Positions 8,126-15,801 of a stretch of DNA of 64,000 bases are shown here, piece by piece. This DNA comes from Bacteroidales bacterium. Lineage in GTDB: Bacteria; Bacteroidota; Bacteroidia; Bacteroidales; UBA3824. The DNA lies in the NCBI GenBank assembly GCA_016293845.1, contig JAEDDH010000003.1:197030-261029 (forward strand), read 5' to 3'. Made by a program: the position numbers and the translations under genes. Below the pieces are notes generated by a model. The model saw only the letters and a program-made list of their open reading frames with translations, ran no database searches and was not told the DNA's origin. Within the stretch, counting starts at the first letter, position 1. Every line of letters begins with the position of its first letter.

Positions 8126-9457
8126 ATGGTGTTCAAACGTAAGTTATATGATAAGATGCTGTATTGGAAACAGCATTGGAATGGTAAGTATGCGCTACTT
8201 ATTGAGGGTGCTAGACGAGTTGGAAAATCTACTTTGGTAGAAGAATTTGCAAAAAAGGAATATAAGTCATATATTTTGATTGATTTTTCACGTGCATCAA
8301 AAAAAATCTCGGCTTTGTTTGACGACACCACTGATTTGAACTTTTTCTTTCTTTCGTTGCAAGGTATCTTTGATACACGACTTTATGAAAGGGAGTCTGT
8401 TATTATTTTTGATGAGGTACAGAATTTTCCACCAGCGCGACAGGCTATCAAACACCTTGTTAAGGACGGACGTTACGACTATATTGAAACTGGTTCGTTG
8501 ATTTCAATTCGCAAAAATGTGCAGAATATTGTTATCCCGAGTGAGGAAACCGCTCTAACACTTCATCCTATGGATTTTGAAGAGTTCTATTGGGCGTTAA
8601 ACAATGATGTCGCTCCCGAACAACAACGTAAACTTTTTGAATTGAAACGTCCTGCGGGAGATATGTTGCACCGCCACTGGATGCGCGGCTTGCGTTTATA
8701 TATGCTTGTAGGAGGAATGCCTCAGGCGGTTGACGCTTATATAGAGTTGAATAATCTGCAAGAAGTGGATAATGTAAAGCGCGAAATATTAAGACTTTAT
8801 TTTACCGACTTAAACAAAATTGACTCTTCGGGAGGAGCATTGAGAATATTTAAAAATATTCCTGCTCAACTTACTGGCAACGCATCTCGATATATGATTG
8901 CTACGGCAATAGAAAACCGACGATCTTCTGTTGTTGAAAATGTAGTGTCAGAAATGTGCGAGAGCAAGATAATAAACCTTTCGTATCATTGTGGTGAACC
9001 CAATGTTGGGCTTAATCTCAATAAATCGTTGAATGCTTACAAAATTTTTACTGCCGACACGGGTCTATTTGTAACTCTTGCTTTTTGGGATAAGTCATTT
9101 ACCGAAAATGTTATCTACAAAAAACTGCTTTCAGATAAACTTGAAGCAAACCTTGGATATGTTTACGAAAATCTTGTGGCTCAAATGATTACCGCTTCGG
9201 GCAACGAATTATTTTATTATTCATTCCCCACAGGAAATGGAAATAAGAACTACGAGGTTGATTTCCTGCTCACGCGTGGCAACAAACTGCTACCTATCGA
9301 AGTGAAATCTTCGGGGTACAATACACATAAGTCGTTAGACGAATTTTGCAAAAAGTATTCTTCTCGTATAGGTGAACGACTTTTGCTGTACACCAAAGAT
9401 TATCAAAAAGATGGCGAAACAGTTTTGCTGCCTATTTACTTAACTTGGTTGCTCTAA
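8126..9457 (+). CDS. AAA-family ATPase with C-terminal DUF4143 domain
   Basis: The 443-residue protein has an N-terminal AAA_14 ATPase with Walker A GARRVGKST at residues 28-36 and Walker B VIIFDEVQ near residue 95. The C-terminal DUF4143 domain ends in EVDFLLTRGNKLLPIEVKSS, the EVD/EVK pattern of a restriction-endonuclease-like fold. These proteins are widespread, often multicopy in Bacteroidales, and have no settled function. It stands alone with its own promoter and a promoter-proximal repeat array. Another ATPase of a related superfamily lies at 12088 with the same arrangement. Confidence 0.9.
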   Translation: MVFKRKLYDKMLYWKQHWNGKYALLIEGARRVGKSTLVEEFAKKEYKSYILIDFSRASKKISALFDDTTDLNFFFLSLQGIFDTRLYERESVIIFDEVQNFPPARQAIKHLVKDGRYDYIETGSLISIRKNVQNIVIPSEETALTLHPMDFEEFYWALNNDVAPEQQRKLFELKRPAGDMLHRHWMRGLRLYMLVGGMPQAVDAYIELNNLQEVDNVKREILRLYFTDLNKIDSSGGALRIFKNIPAQLTGNASRYMIATAIENRRSSVVENVVSEMCESKIINLSYHCGEPNVGLNLNKSLNAYKIFTADTGLFVTLAFWDKSFTENVIYKKLLSDKLEANLGYVYENLVAQMITASGNELFYYSFPTGNGNKNYEVDFLLTRGNKLLPIEVKSSGYNTHKSLDEFCKKYSSRIGERLLLYTKDYQKDGETVLLPIYLTWLL

Positions 9458-9519
9458 AACTTTTCAACACAACGCCGGCATAAACTTGGCAAATAGATAC
9501 AAACCTTGTTCCCCGGCGG

Positions 9520-9842
9520 TTACTTCACAATGGATTCTATCTCCTTAGGCAGTTTGTAACGCTCATCGTTGATGGTTTGCTTTATTAGGCTAACACTGTC
9601 TAAGAGTTTTTGCTCAACGGTTTTATCTATAATTATCTCGTTAGACAATTCATTAAACTTTAATGATATAATGCCGCTTAATTCATCTAATACTTTATTG
9701 TTTAACAGACTTTTGTGAATACATAAGGAGAAAATTTTGGATCAAAGCCATAAGTAAGACTTGTAACATCGTTGGTTTTCATAAGATATTGTAATACAAC
9801 AGGATGAGCCCCGTTGTTGTAATCCGATTCAAATGATAACAT
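9520..9842 (-). pseudogene. Gene remnant: threonine-aldolase-like N-terminus joined to an unrelated tail
   Basis: From the ATG at 9842 the minus strand encodes about 45 residues (MLSFESDYNNGAHPVVLQYL and onward) resembling the start of low-specificity L-threonine aldolase, ending at a stop after KVC. In another frame, about 60 residues up to the stop at 9520 (NNKVLDELSGIISLKFNELS and onward) form a helical tail I do not recognise. The middle and end of an aldolase (about 340 residues) are absent. I read it as debris of one or two genes. It fills most of the space between the ATPase and the VanW-like gene, and the remainder shows nothing. Confidence 0.5.
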
Positions 9843-9879
9843 AGATTATGGTGATGATGTTTAAACACACTTTTCAATA

Positions 9880-9887
9880 CAAAAGTA
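9880..9887 (-). promoter_or_regulatory. -7 box upstream of the aldolase-like remnant
   Basis: Minus-strand TACTTTTG fits TAnnTTTG and lies 38 bases ahead of the ATG of the remnant, suggesting that a former gene start and its promoter are preserved. Confidence 0.45.
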
Positions 9888-9989
9888 GCGAGTTTTTGGT
9901 ACTTTTCCAACATCTTTTTTCTAAAAAACAAGCGATACCTCCGCCCTAACTATATTTTTTTTGGTACTTAGGGCGGAGGTATCGGCATA

Positions 9990-10820
9990 TTACCATATCA
10001 TATCTGCCGGAATTTCGTCGGGATTGAACATTACTTCGGAACGGTTGTCCCAAATAAGTTCTTTGGATTTTTGCTGAAATAATTTTCGGCGGTAGGTGAT
10101 GCGGTATATCTTGGAAACTCGGTAATAGGTATCGCCTTCACGTTCAAAATGATGGTCTTCTTCAACTATTCTATAAATATAAGCATATTCACGAGTTCCG
10201 CGGAGTTCGCCATAAAGATTTGTGTCGTCGCACCAAAGTATTATCTGAAAGGGTTCCGACGTGGTGTTTTTAAACCTATAATCGATATAGTTGTAACTCA
10301 CCGACGTGCCGTTTGCCATTGGTACACGGTTGTGAATATCGTTGACGAGGGCGTCGGTGTGCTTATGAAACTCGGTGATTGTTAGCGGACTATGCAACAC
10401 CATATTATTAATAGTGTTGGCAAGATTGCAAAGTCCGCCGCCTGTGCCAGTGATTAGTTTGTTGTTTTTGAGCACGCGTCCCTCTTTGTAGCCCTTTCGT
10501 TTGGTAGGTTTGCCCACTGTGCGCCAAAACGAGAACGTCTCGCCGGGATAGATTAACATACCCGATATTTTGGCGGCGGCAATGCGAATGTTAACAGCCT
10601 TGTTTTCTTGGGTAACGGGGTCGATGCCTTTGCCGGTTTTAATCAGCACCGAACTGTATTCTGAAATAACGACAGGTAATTTGAAGTCTTCTTTTGATTT
10701 GGCGAATTTCTCCTTGCCGAAAACGTCCTTGATTTTCCGCCCTACAATTTGTTTGTATTTAGATATGGTGTAGAACAGCGGGTTGATGTCGCAGAAATTT
10801 CGGTGTGTATAAGGTTTCAT
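9990..10820 (-). CDS. VanW-like protein
   Basis: The 276-residue protein contains the VanW domain from about residue 95: ISGMLIYPGETFSFWRTVG followed by KGYKEGRVLKNNKL and GTGGGLCNLANTINNM. The frame is open to a TTG at 10841, but that codon is part of the -7 promoter box, so the ATG at 10820-10818 is chosen. VanW was named from vancomycin-resistance clusters, yet the domain occurs widely and its biochemical role is not settled. No van genes are nearby, so resistance should not be inferred. It is a single-gene unit. Confidence 0.9.
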   Translation of the reverse strand: MKPYTHRNFCDINPLFYTISKYKQIVGRKIKDVFGKEKFAKSKEDFKLPVVISEYSSVLIKTGKGIDPVTQENKAVNIRIAAAKISGMLIYPGETFSFWRTVGKPTKRKGYKEGRVLKNNKLITGTGGGLCNLANTINNMVLHSPLTITEFHKHTDALVNDIHNRVPMANGTSVSYNYIDYRFKNTTSEPFQIILWCDDTNLYGELRGTREYAYIYRIVEEDHHFEREGDTYYRVSKIYRITYRRKLFQQKSKELIWDNRSEVMFNPDEIPADMIW

Positions 10821-10838
10821 AGTGGCAATAATTTTGGG

Positions 10839-10846
10839 CAAAGGTA
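10839..10846 (-). promoter_or_regulatory. -7 promoter box of the VanW-like gene
   Basis: Minus-strand TACCTTTG matches the consensus and lies 18 bases ahead of the chosen ATG, predicting a very short leader. It overlaps the alternative TTG start and excludes it. Confidence 0.6.
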
Positions 10847-10924
10847 ATGGGTTGGCGGCAAATAAGCAAGGGTTAAGGCGATTGTTTTTGGGCGTAACTA
10901 TTAAAAGAGGCTGTTACAGCCCTA

Positions 10925-11131
10925 TTAAATCGTCATATACGACATTATATATCTTGGGGATTGGATAAATAAGCCAGTTTCAGGGTCGGATAGTTTTTCG
11001 TATATCGGTGATGTATACACTTTGTTGATGGCATCTTCTATGTTATAACCATTTTCATCCATAAGTGTGTTGATGATTTGTATAGTTAAGTGCCGTTTTA
11101 TATAGTTGAACTCTTTTTCGGTTACATTCAT
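10925..11131 (-). CDS. Small protein in DUF3990 module, 68 residues
   Basis: A 68-residue protein (start MNVTEKEFNYIKRHLTIQII) that overlaps the end of the DUF3990 gene by four bases (ATGA), so it is the third cistron of a coupled operon. It looks largely alpha-helical with a polar C-terminus. I do not recognise the family with confidence. In Bacteroidales, DUF3990 genes are commonly flanked by small partner proteins, and this could be one of them, possibly an immunity or antitoxin component. That is inference from context only. Confidence 0.7.
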   Translation of the reverse strand: MNVTEKEFNYIKRHLTIQIINTLMDENGYNIEDAINKVYTSPIYEKLSDPETGLFIQSPRYIMSYMTI

Positions 11132-11607
11132 ATCTTTTGAAGTTTAGAAATTGCCAATTCAGTTCCAAAAAAATATTGAAAGGTTATGCCTCCCATATAT
11201 TTTAAGTTTTCAAGAAACACATCAATAGTTATGTATCCATCTTCGTATTTGCTTATTTGCATTCCTACCTTATCGTTGGCAATAGGACCGTAAACAATGT
11301 CGTACTCGTGCACTTGGTTATGTGTTTTATTATTTCTGTTTAGGAACACAAACTCTGCCCATTCTTTTGAATACTCACTGAATATTAAATATTTAAGTTG
11401 GTTTGTATTTAATAATTCTTCGTCGAAGAGGTACGTGTTTAATATTGGTCTGCCACCTTCTGTACGAGACTTAAATTCCCCCATTCTCCAAGCCTGCTTT
11501 TTGTCTGCCGAGAGGTAAAAGCCTTTGCCAAAATCTTTGTTGGGTCTTGATTTCGACAGGTCAATTTCTTTGATGTCTACTGTGGAGCCGTGATACAGTT
11601 TTATCAT
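11128..11607 (-). CDS. DUF3990 protein, ADP-ribosyltransferase-like
   Basis: The 159-residue protein starts MIKLYHGSTVDIKEIDLS and continues RPNKDFGKGFYLSADKKQA, the hallmark of DUF3990, whose LYHGS and DFGKGFY motifs recall the NAD-binding core of ADP-ribosyltransferases. The upstream frame extends to 11631, but the ATG at 11607 overlaps the previous stop in ATGA, as the next gene does too, so this start is preferred. The product may be a toxin or signalling transferase. No activity is established that I can cite from the sequence itself. Middle gene of a three-gene coupled operon. Confidence 0.8.
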   Translation of the reverse strand: MIKLYHGSTVDIKEIDLSKSRPNKDFGKGFYLSADKKQAWRMGEFKSRTEGGRPILNTYLFDEELLNTNQLKYLIFSEYSKEWAEFVFLNRNNKTHNQVHEYDIVYGPIANDKVGMQISKYEDGYITIDVFLENLKYMGGITFQYFFGTELAISKLQKI

Positions 11608-11822
11608 AGGTCGCCTCCTTTTCTTCTGCAATACATTGCAATACTATCTATCATATCGTCAAATGATTGTGTGTGCATTACATCGTAAAAGTCGTGAATA
11701 AATTTTATTGCGTCGTATTTTTGGAGATACTTGTATGCCTGTGTTTCTGTAAGTGAATAGCGAGCAGCAAACAACGCAATAAAAAAAACTATGTATTCTG
11801 ATATGTCGTGTAAATTGACCAT
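11604..11822 (-). CDS. DUF3791 protein
   Basis: A 72-residue helical protein with the DUF3791 pattern: IVFFIALFAARYSLTETQAY, then YLQKYDAIKFIHDFYDVMHT. DUF3791 genes are habitual neighbours of DUF3990 genes, as seen here, where the stop overlaps the DUF3990 start by four bases. It is the first gene of the operon and is preceded by a full consensus promoter. The small size, helical nature and position suggest a partner or antitoxin-type role, but this is inference. Confidence 0.8.
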   Translation of the reverse strand: MVNLHDISEYIVFFIALFAARYSLTETQAYKYLQKYDAIKFIHDFYDVMHTQSFDDMIDSIAMYCRRKGGDL

Positions 11823-11847
11823 TTTTCTTCTTTTGACCTTTATAGTG

Positions 11848-11878
11848 CAAATATAGCAACTTGTTGGCTATTTTCAAA
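11848..11878 (-). promoter_or_regulatory. Promoter of the DUF3791-DUF3990 operon
   Basis: On the minus strand TTTG (11878-11875) and TATATTTG (11855-11848) are separated by 19 bases, a full Bacteroidota promoter, with the start codon about 26 bases past the -7 box. Confidence 0.8.
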
Positions 11879-11933
11879 TACTTTTGAGTTTTTTTTGTAA
11901 ATATTTGGCGGTAATGAATAACCAGAAACCCAA

Positions 11934-12030
11934 TTTTTGGGCGAAATCTAACCCAAAAAGCATAGATTTCGCCCAAAATCTCAGTTTTTGGGCGAAATAT
12001 ACCTAAAAATGGTTAGATTTCGCCCAAAAT
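11934..12030. repeat. Alternating inverted repeats ahead of the second ATPase promoter
   Basis: Four copies of the core TTTTGGGCGAAATCTA occur in alternating orientation at 11934-11950, 11963-11978, 11985-12000 and 12013-12030. They form two imperfect 51-base units, each able to fold as a hairpin with a 15-base stem. The array ends two bases before the -33 TTTG of the promoter. The motif is unrelated to the repeats at 8001 but occupies the same position relative to an ATPase gene. Confidence 0.85.
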
Positions 12031-12031
12031 A

Positions 12032-12063
12032 TTTGGAGGTACACTTTATTTATACTATCTTTG
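12032..12063 (+). promoter_or_regulatory. Promoter of the DUF234-type ATPase gene
   Basis: TTTG (12032-12035) and TATCTTTG (12056-12063) are 20 bases apart. The -7 box covers the possible TTG start at 12061, which supports the ATG at 12088 as the true start. Confidence 0.8.
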
Positions 12064-12087
12064 TTGTCTCAAAAACATCTTATTGCT

Positions 12088-13518
12088 ATGAAATCATTGA
12101 TAGGAAGGCATACCGAAATAGCAACATTAAACACAGCGTTAAATAGTCAACGTGCCGAATTTGTGGCTCTATATGGACGTAGACGTGTGGGCAAAACTTT
12201 TTTGATTAACCAAATGTTTGAGCCTGAACAATTTGTATTTAAGATGACAGGTGTTATCGAAGGAACATTAAAAGATCAGTTTGTGGCTTTTGCCGATGCT
12301 ATGAACGACTTTGGATACGAAATGCCCAAGCGGCCTTCGGATTGGATGGAGGCTTTCGTGATGCTTAAACACGCCCTCAAAGATGTGGTAAAAGGCCAAG
12401 AACGCTGCATTATCTTTATCGACGAATTGCCGGCAATGGACGCTGAACGCTCTAACGTGGCTGCCGCCGTGGGATATTTTTGGAATCAATGGGCTTCGCT
12501 CCATGATAATGTGATGCTTATTATTTGCGGTAGCGCCACAAGTTGGATGATTGGCAATGTTATCAACAGCAAGGGCGGACTTCACGACCGTATCACTATC
12601 GAACTTCCTATCCATCCGTTTACTTTGAAAGAAACTGAGGAGTATATCGAATCGCAAGGATTTGTGTGGAACCGTCAAATGATTCTTTTAGCGTATATGG
12701 TTTTTGGTGGGATACCTTATTATTTAAGTCTTTTGGATAAAGGCGAAAGTGCTGTTCAGAATATTGATAGACTGTTTTTTAGTCGCGATACGCAAATGCG
12801 TGGAGAATTTAGGCGACTATTTAACACGCTTTACAAAAATCCCAAACGTTATATAGAACTTATAAAGGCTCTCGGCAAAAGCCGTCAGGGAATGACACGC
12901 TCGCAAATTGCCTCGGCACTCAAATTGCCTAACAACGGACATCTTGGTCAACAATTGGAAGACCTTGTGTATTGCGACCTTATCCGCAAAAACATCGTTA
13001 GGGAAAAGGAACTTAAAACCAAGGATGCCATTTATCAGATTTGCGATTTTTTTAGTCTGTTTTACCTAACGTTTATCAATCGCGCCGAGGTGGAAACAAA
13101 TTATTGGCAACATCATATCAACACACCTGAAATTAATTCGTGGATGGGTCTTGCCTACGAACTTGTATGTATGGCGCATATTCATCAGATTAAATGTGCC
13201 TTGCGTATCGACGGTATTTCTACAATAAGTTATTCTTGGCGAAGCAAAGCATCAACACCCGCTGCACAAATCGACATTGTTATTGAACGCGCCGACCGAA
13301 TTGTGAATATCTGCGAAGTTAAATATTCGCAATCGCCTTACGAATTAGACAAAGAAGAATACGACAAAATCCAAAACCGCAAAAACACGTTTGTTAAAGA
13401 AACTGGCTTGAAACATACACCGTGGCTTACGCTAATTACCACCGAAGGTATCGCCCCCGGCAAATATTCGCAAATGGTGCAAAGCGTGGTGGTGCTGGAT
13501 GATTTGTTTAGAGAGTAA
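12088..13518 (+). CDS. ATPase_2/DUF234-type ATP-binding protein
   Basis: The 476-residue protein starts MKSLIGRHTEIATLNTAL, a typical archaeal-ATPase-like beginning, with Walker A GRRRVGKT at residues 30-37 and Walker B IIFIDELPAMD near residue 108. A winged-helix segment follows (GMTRSQIASALKLPNNGHLG), and the C-terminal DUF234-type domain carries IDIVIERADRIVNICEVKYS, a nuclease-like D...EVK pattern. Function is not established for the family. It has its own promoter and repeat array, and its 3' end overlaps the convergent GNAT frame by 11 bases. Confidence 0.9.
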   Translation: MKSLIGRHTEIATLNTALNSQRAEFVALYGRRRVGKTFLINQMFEPEQFVFKMTGVIEGTLKDQFVAFADAMNDFGYEMPKRPSDWMEAFVMLKHALKDVVKGQERCIIFIDELPAMDAERSNVAAAVGYFWNQWASLHDNVMLIICGSATSWMIGNVINSKGGLHDRITIELPIHPFTLKETEEYIESQGFVWNRQMILLAYMVFGGIPYYLSLLDKGESAVQNIDRLFFSRDTQMRGEFRRLFNTLYKNPKRYIELIKALGKSRQGMTRSQIASALKLPNNGHLGQQLEDLVYCDLIRKNIVREKELKTKDAIYQICDFFSLFYLTFINRAEVETNYWQHHINTPEINSWMGLAYELVCMAHIHQIKCALRIDGISTISYSWRSKASTPAAQIDIVIERADRIVNICEVKYSQSPYELDKEEYDKIQNRKNTFVKETGLKHTPWLTLITTEGIAPGKYSQMVQSVVVLDDLFRE

Positions 13519-13882
13519 TCTCCCTCTCCATTTCCACCCCTTTCCACTCTTCGCCATCGATGATATGATTGCGTTCGAAGGTGATTTTGAACCCAACTGA
13601 TTTGTAACATGCTATTGCCGAAGGGTTTTCGGTAAAAACTCCGAGGGTGATTTTCTTTGCGCCTAATTGTTTTTGGGCGTAATCAATGGCTAAATTTAAC
13701 ATTGCTTTTCCGTAGCCTTTGCCTCGTTTGGTGTCGTTGATGATTACAAATCCAAAACGCACAACTGTTTTATCCTCAGATGGATACCTAATAATAAAAA
13801 TTGATTGCCTTCCACTGCCACTAATGGCTGCAAAATAGCGATTGTAATGATTACATTGATAGCATTTCAATTGCTTGTTCAT
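13508..13882 (-). CDS. GNAT acetyltransferase, apparently N-terminally truncated
   Basis: The 124-residue frame has the GNAT core: VRFGFVIIND, the acetyl-CoA pyrophosphate loop TKRGKGYGKAML, and NPSAIACYKSVGF. Members of this Bacteroidales group usually have about 50-60 more residues before the first core strand. Here only about 17 unrelated residues (MNKQLKCYQCNHYN...) precede it, and these overlap the last codons of the Sel1 gene. The 5' part therefore seems to have been lost when the Sel1 gene became its neighbour. Whether it is still made or active is uncertain. Confidence 0.65.
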   Translation of the reverse strand: MNKQLKCYQCNHYNRYFAAISGSGRQSIFIIRYPSEDKTVVRFGFVIINDTKRGKGYGKAMLNLAIDYAQKQLGAKKITLGVFTENPSAIACYKSVGFKITFERNHIIDGEEWKGVEMEREITL

Positions 13883-14834
13883 TCCCTTGTTTGGCTGCTT
13901 TTCTCAACCATATTAAGGATTGTTCAACATCTCCTTCGATTTCCAAATAGAACATTCCTAAATTATATTGAGCAACATCATAACCTTGCTCGGCTGATTT
14001 TTGATACCATTCTTTTGCTAATTTGAAGTTTTGTTCAATGCCATCTCGTCTTTTATAACATACTCCTAAATTACATTGGGCAACATCGTGTCCTTTAATT
14101 GCTGCCTTTTTAAACCATTTTACAGCATTTTGATAATTTTGTTCAACTCCATATCCTTTTAAATAACACATACCCAATCTAAATTCGGCATTTGTATATT
14201 CTTGATTTGCAGCCTTTTGATACCATTGTATGGATAGTTTATAATCCTGTTTTATTTCGTAATAATAATCTCCTAAATTGCATTGCGCTGATGCTAATCC
14301 CTGATTTGCTGCTTTTTGATACCATTCTATTGCCTTCTCAATATCTTTTTCTACCCCTATTCCTTTGTAATAATTGACGCCAAGATTATTTTGCGCTTTT
14401 GCATAACCTTGATTTGCAGATTTTTGATACCATTCTACTGATTTTTGATAATCAATAGGAATACTTCCGTGTCCCAATTCATAATATAATCCAATATTAA
14501 ATTGGGCGGCTGGTTCTCCTTGCTCTGCTGCTTTAAGATACCATTCTATTGATTTGTTATAATCTTTGGGAACACATTCTCCTGTTGCATACAAATATCC
14601 TAATTGAAATTGTGCTTTTATATGTCCGTGTTCGGCGGCTTTTTGATACCATTCTACCGCTTCATTGTAGTTTCGAGGTGTTTTTTCTCCTTTATAATAA
14701 CATTCAGCTACTTGAAATTGTAATTCTGCATTACCATTTCGTGCCGATTTGAGCATACTTTCAAAATTATTATTGCACGCTATGTTAACAAATAAAGATC
14801 CCAATCATATTATTAACAATAATTTTGTTTTCAT
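13851..14834 (-). pseudogene. Sel1-repeat lipoprotein with an in-frame TGA in its signal peptide
   Basis: The frame from the ATG at 14834 reads MKTKLLLII, a TGA at 14807-14805, then LGSLFVNIAC, which together form a normal lipoprotein signal ending at a lipobox cysteine. Beyond it are eight Sel1-like repeats of about 36 residues (pattern AQ.NLG..Y..G.GV..(D/N)Y..A.EWYQKAA.QG) and a partial ninth. Sel1 repeats are protein-interaction solenoids. Without reading through the TGA, translation could begin only at the TTG at 14804, giving a cytosolic protein with a broken signal. It lies downstream of RNA-element copy 2 on the same strand, like the lipocalin-like gene after copy 1. Confidence 0.7.
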
Positions 14835-14905
14835 TTTGTCACAGTTTTGAAAAATCTGTCAATCCCCAGAACAGAAATATTAATACCATTATCATTACCC
14901 CATAT

Positions 14906-15187
14906 AAAACAAAAACGTGGGAACTTACTTATTGCCCGTTCCACGTTCAAAGGCTCTCGCATTGCCCATCCGTCAGAAACGAGCAACGCCGGAAGCCCAC
15001 GTATATGTATACACGTAACTATGTAGTACGTGCTGTATATATAATCCGTAGACATCACCGCTGCTTTGCTATTGACTTCCATTTTGAAACGACCCAATTT
15101 CAATTCGTCAAGAACAAAGCGTTAAGTAACGCCTTATTTTATATGTCTGCTACCCGCCCTCAGCCTATGGCTTCCGGCTATTGGTAT
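14906..15187 (-). ncRNA. Structured-RNA-like element, copy 2
   Basis: This is the second copy of the element at 7551-7822. On the minus strand it starts just after a TATATTTG box (15201-15194) and ends with the GTGGAAC/GTTCCCAC hairpin (14945-14916) and TTTTTGTTTT. Its long stem-loop at 15001-15043 uses CACGTA with TACGTG where copy 1 uses ACGCATA with TATGCGT, so both arms changed together. The blocks around GAGCAACGCC and the ATCCGTAGACATCACCGCTG stretch are nearly identical between copies. An open frame of about 90 codons crosses it (14831-15103), but its sequence follows the RNA blocks and is probably not a protein. The Sel1 gene starts 72 bases downstream. Confidence 0.6.
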
Positions 15188-15193
15188 GCATTA

Positions 15194-15201
15194 CAAATAT
15201 A
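15194..15201 (-). promoter_or_regulatory. -7 promoter box of RNA element copy 2
   Basis: Minus-strand TATATTTG, a full TAnnTTTG match, at the same position relative to the element as in copy 1. No convincing -33 box. Confidence 0.5.
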
Positions 15202-15251
15202 CGAAGAAATTTTATGTGTGGATGATATTTTGAGAGATTTTTTGAAAACTG

Positions 15252-15662
15252 TTATTGAGCCAACCAATTTTCCACTAATAGCATTGGTATACGTCTGAAA
15301 TGCTTCAAGTTGTTTGTTACCATTATTAGATTGTTGGTAATGGCCAAACTACCTAAGAGTATATCAAATTCGTCGATGGGTAGTCCTGCTTTTGTTAAGT
15401 CTGTTTTTATTTTGCCGAATAGTTCAGAATTGTTTTCGGTGGCTATTATGGGAAATTATTTACGTATTATTATAATTCGTTCAATTTCCTGAGCAAAATA
15501 CTTTGTGTCCTTAACGTAATACGCGCCAAAATAAAGTTCGCACAAGGAGATTCCTGAAATAAAACAATTTTTGATACCGATTTCTCTTATTTTTCGCCAA
15601 ATGGTTTCGTTACCGTGCATAAATTCGATAAGTATATTGGTGTCAATCAGATACTTCTTCAT
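15252..15662 (-). pseudogene. VapC-type PIN-domain toxin interrupted by an in-frame TAA
   Basis: The frame opens MKKYLIDTNILIEFMHG, with the first PIN aspartate in IDTN, and continues with SGISLCELYFGAY (catalytic Glu). A TAA follows at 15458-15456. The same frame resumes FPIIATENNSELFGKIK and ends DEFDILLGSLAITNN...VTNNLKHFRRIP, the rest of the PIN fold with its further acidic residue. The total of 136 codons is the usual VapC length. So one nonsense codon splits an otherwise complete ribonuclease toxin gene. It overlaps the upstream small gene by 20 bases. Confidence 0.8.
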
Positions 15663-15801
15663 CGTGCATTGTTTGATAGTTTATTATTCTTGTGGTGCCG
15701 AAATTTCTATTTTGGTATACAATTTTATTCATTTCATCGGCTGACATTAGGTTGTTTTTAGGTAGAGACGAAAAATAATCAAGAAACTCATTGTCGGTCA
15801 T
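15643..15801 (-). CDS. Small protein upstream of vapC, probable antitoxin component
   Basis: A 52-codon frame starts at the ATG at 15801 (MTDNEFLDYFSSLPKNNLMS) and ends at 15643, inside the first codons of vapC in a different frame. Its start overlaps the stop of the preceding small gene by four bases (ATGA), which supports real, coupled translation. Position, acidity and size fit the antitoxin of a VapBC-type module. I do not recognise a specific family. Confidence 0.6.
   Translation of the reverse strand: MTDNEFLDYFSSLPKNNLMSADEMNKIVYQNRNFGTTRIINYQTMHDEEVSD

Noticed and set aside
9990..10820. Vancomycin-resistance gene
   Set aside because: Only a VanW-like domain is present. No vanH, vanA/B, vanX or regulator genes are nearby, and the domain is common in species without resistance.
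12061..12087. TTG start for the DUF234-type ATPase
   Set aside because: The TTG at 12061 is part of the -7 promoter box, so it would not be present in the mRNA.
14831..15103. A 90-codon protein in RNA-element copy 2
   Set aside because: The frame tracks blocks that are conserved as nucleotide sequence in both copies, and copy 1 has no equivalent intact frame. The element looks like RNA rather than coding sequence.
6595..15458. Alternative genetic code or stop-codon recoding
   Set aside because: TAA, TAG and TGA all end intact core genes in this window (for example TAA for frdB and TAG for frdA), and the interrupted genes use both TAA and TGA internally.
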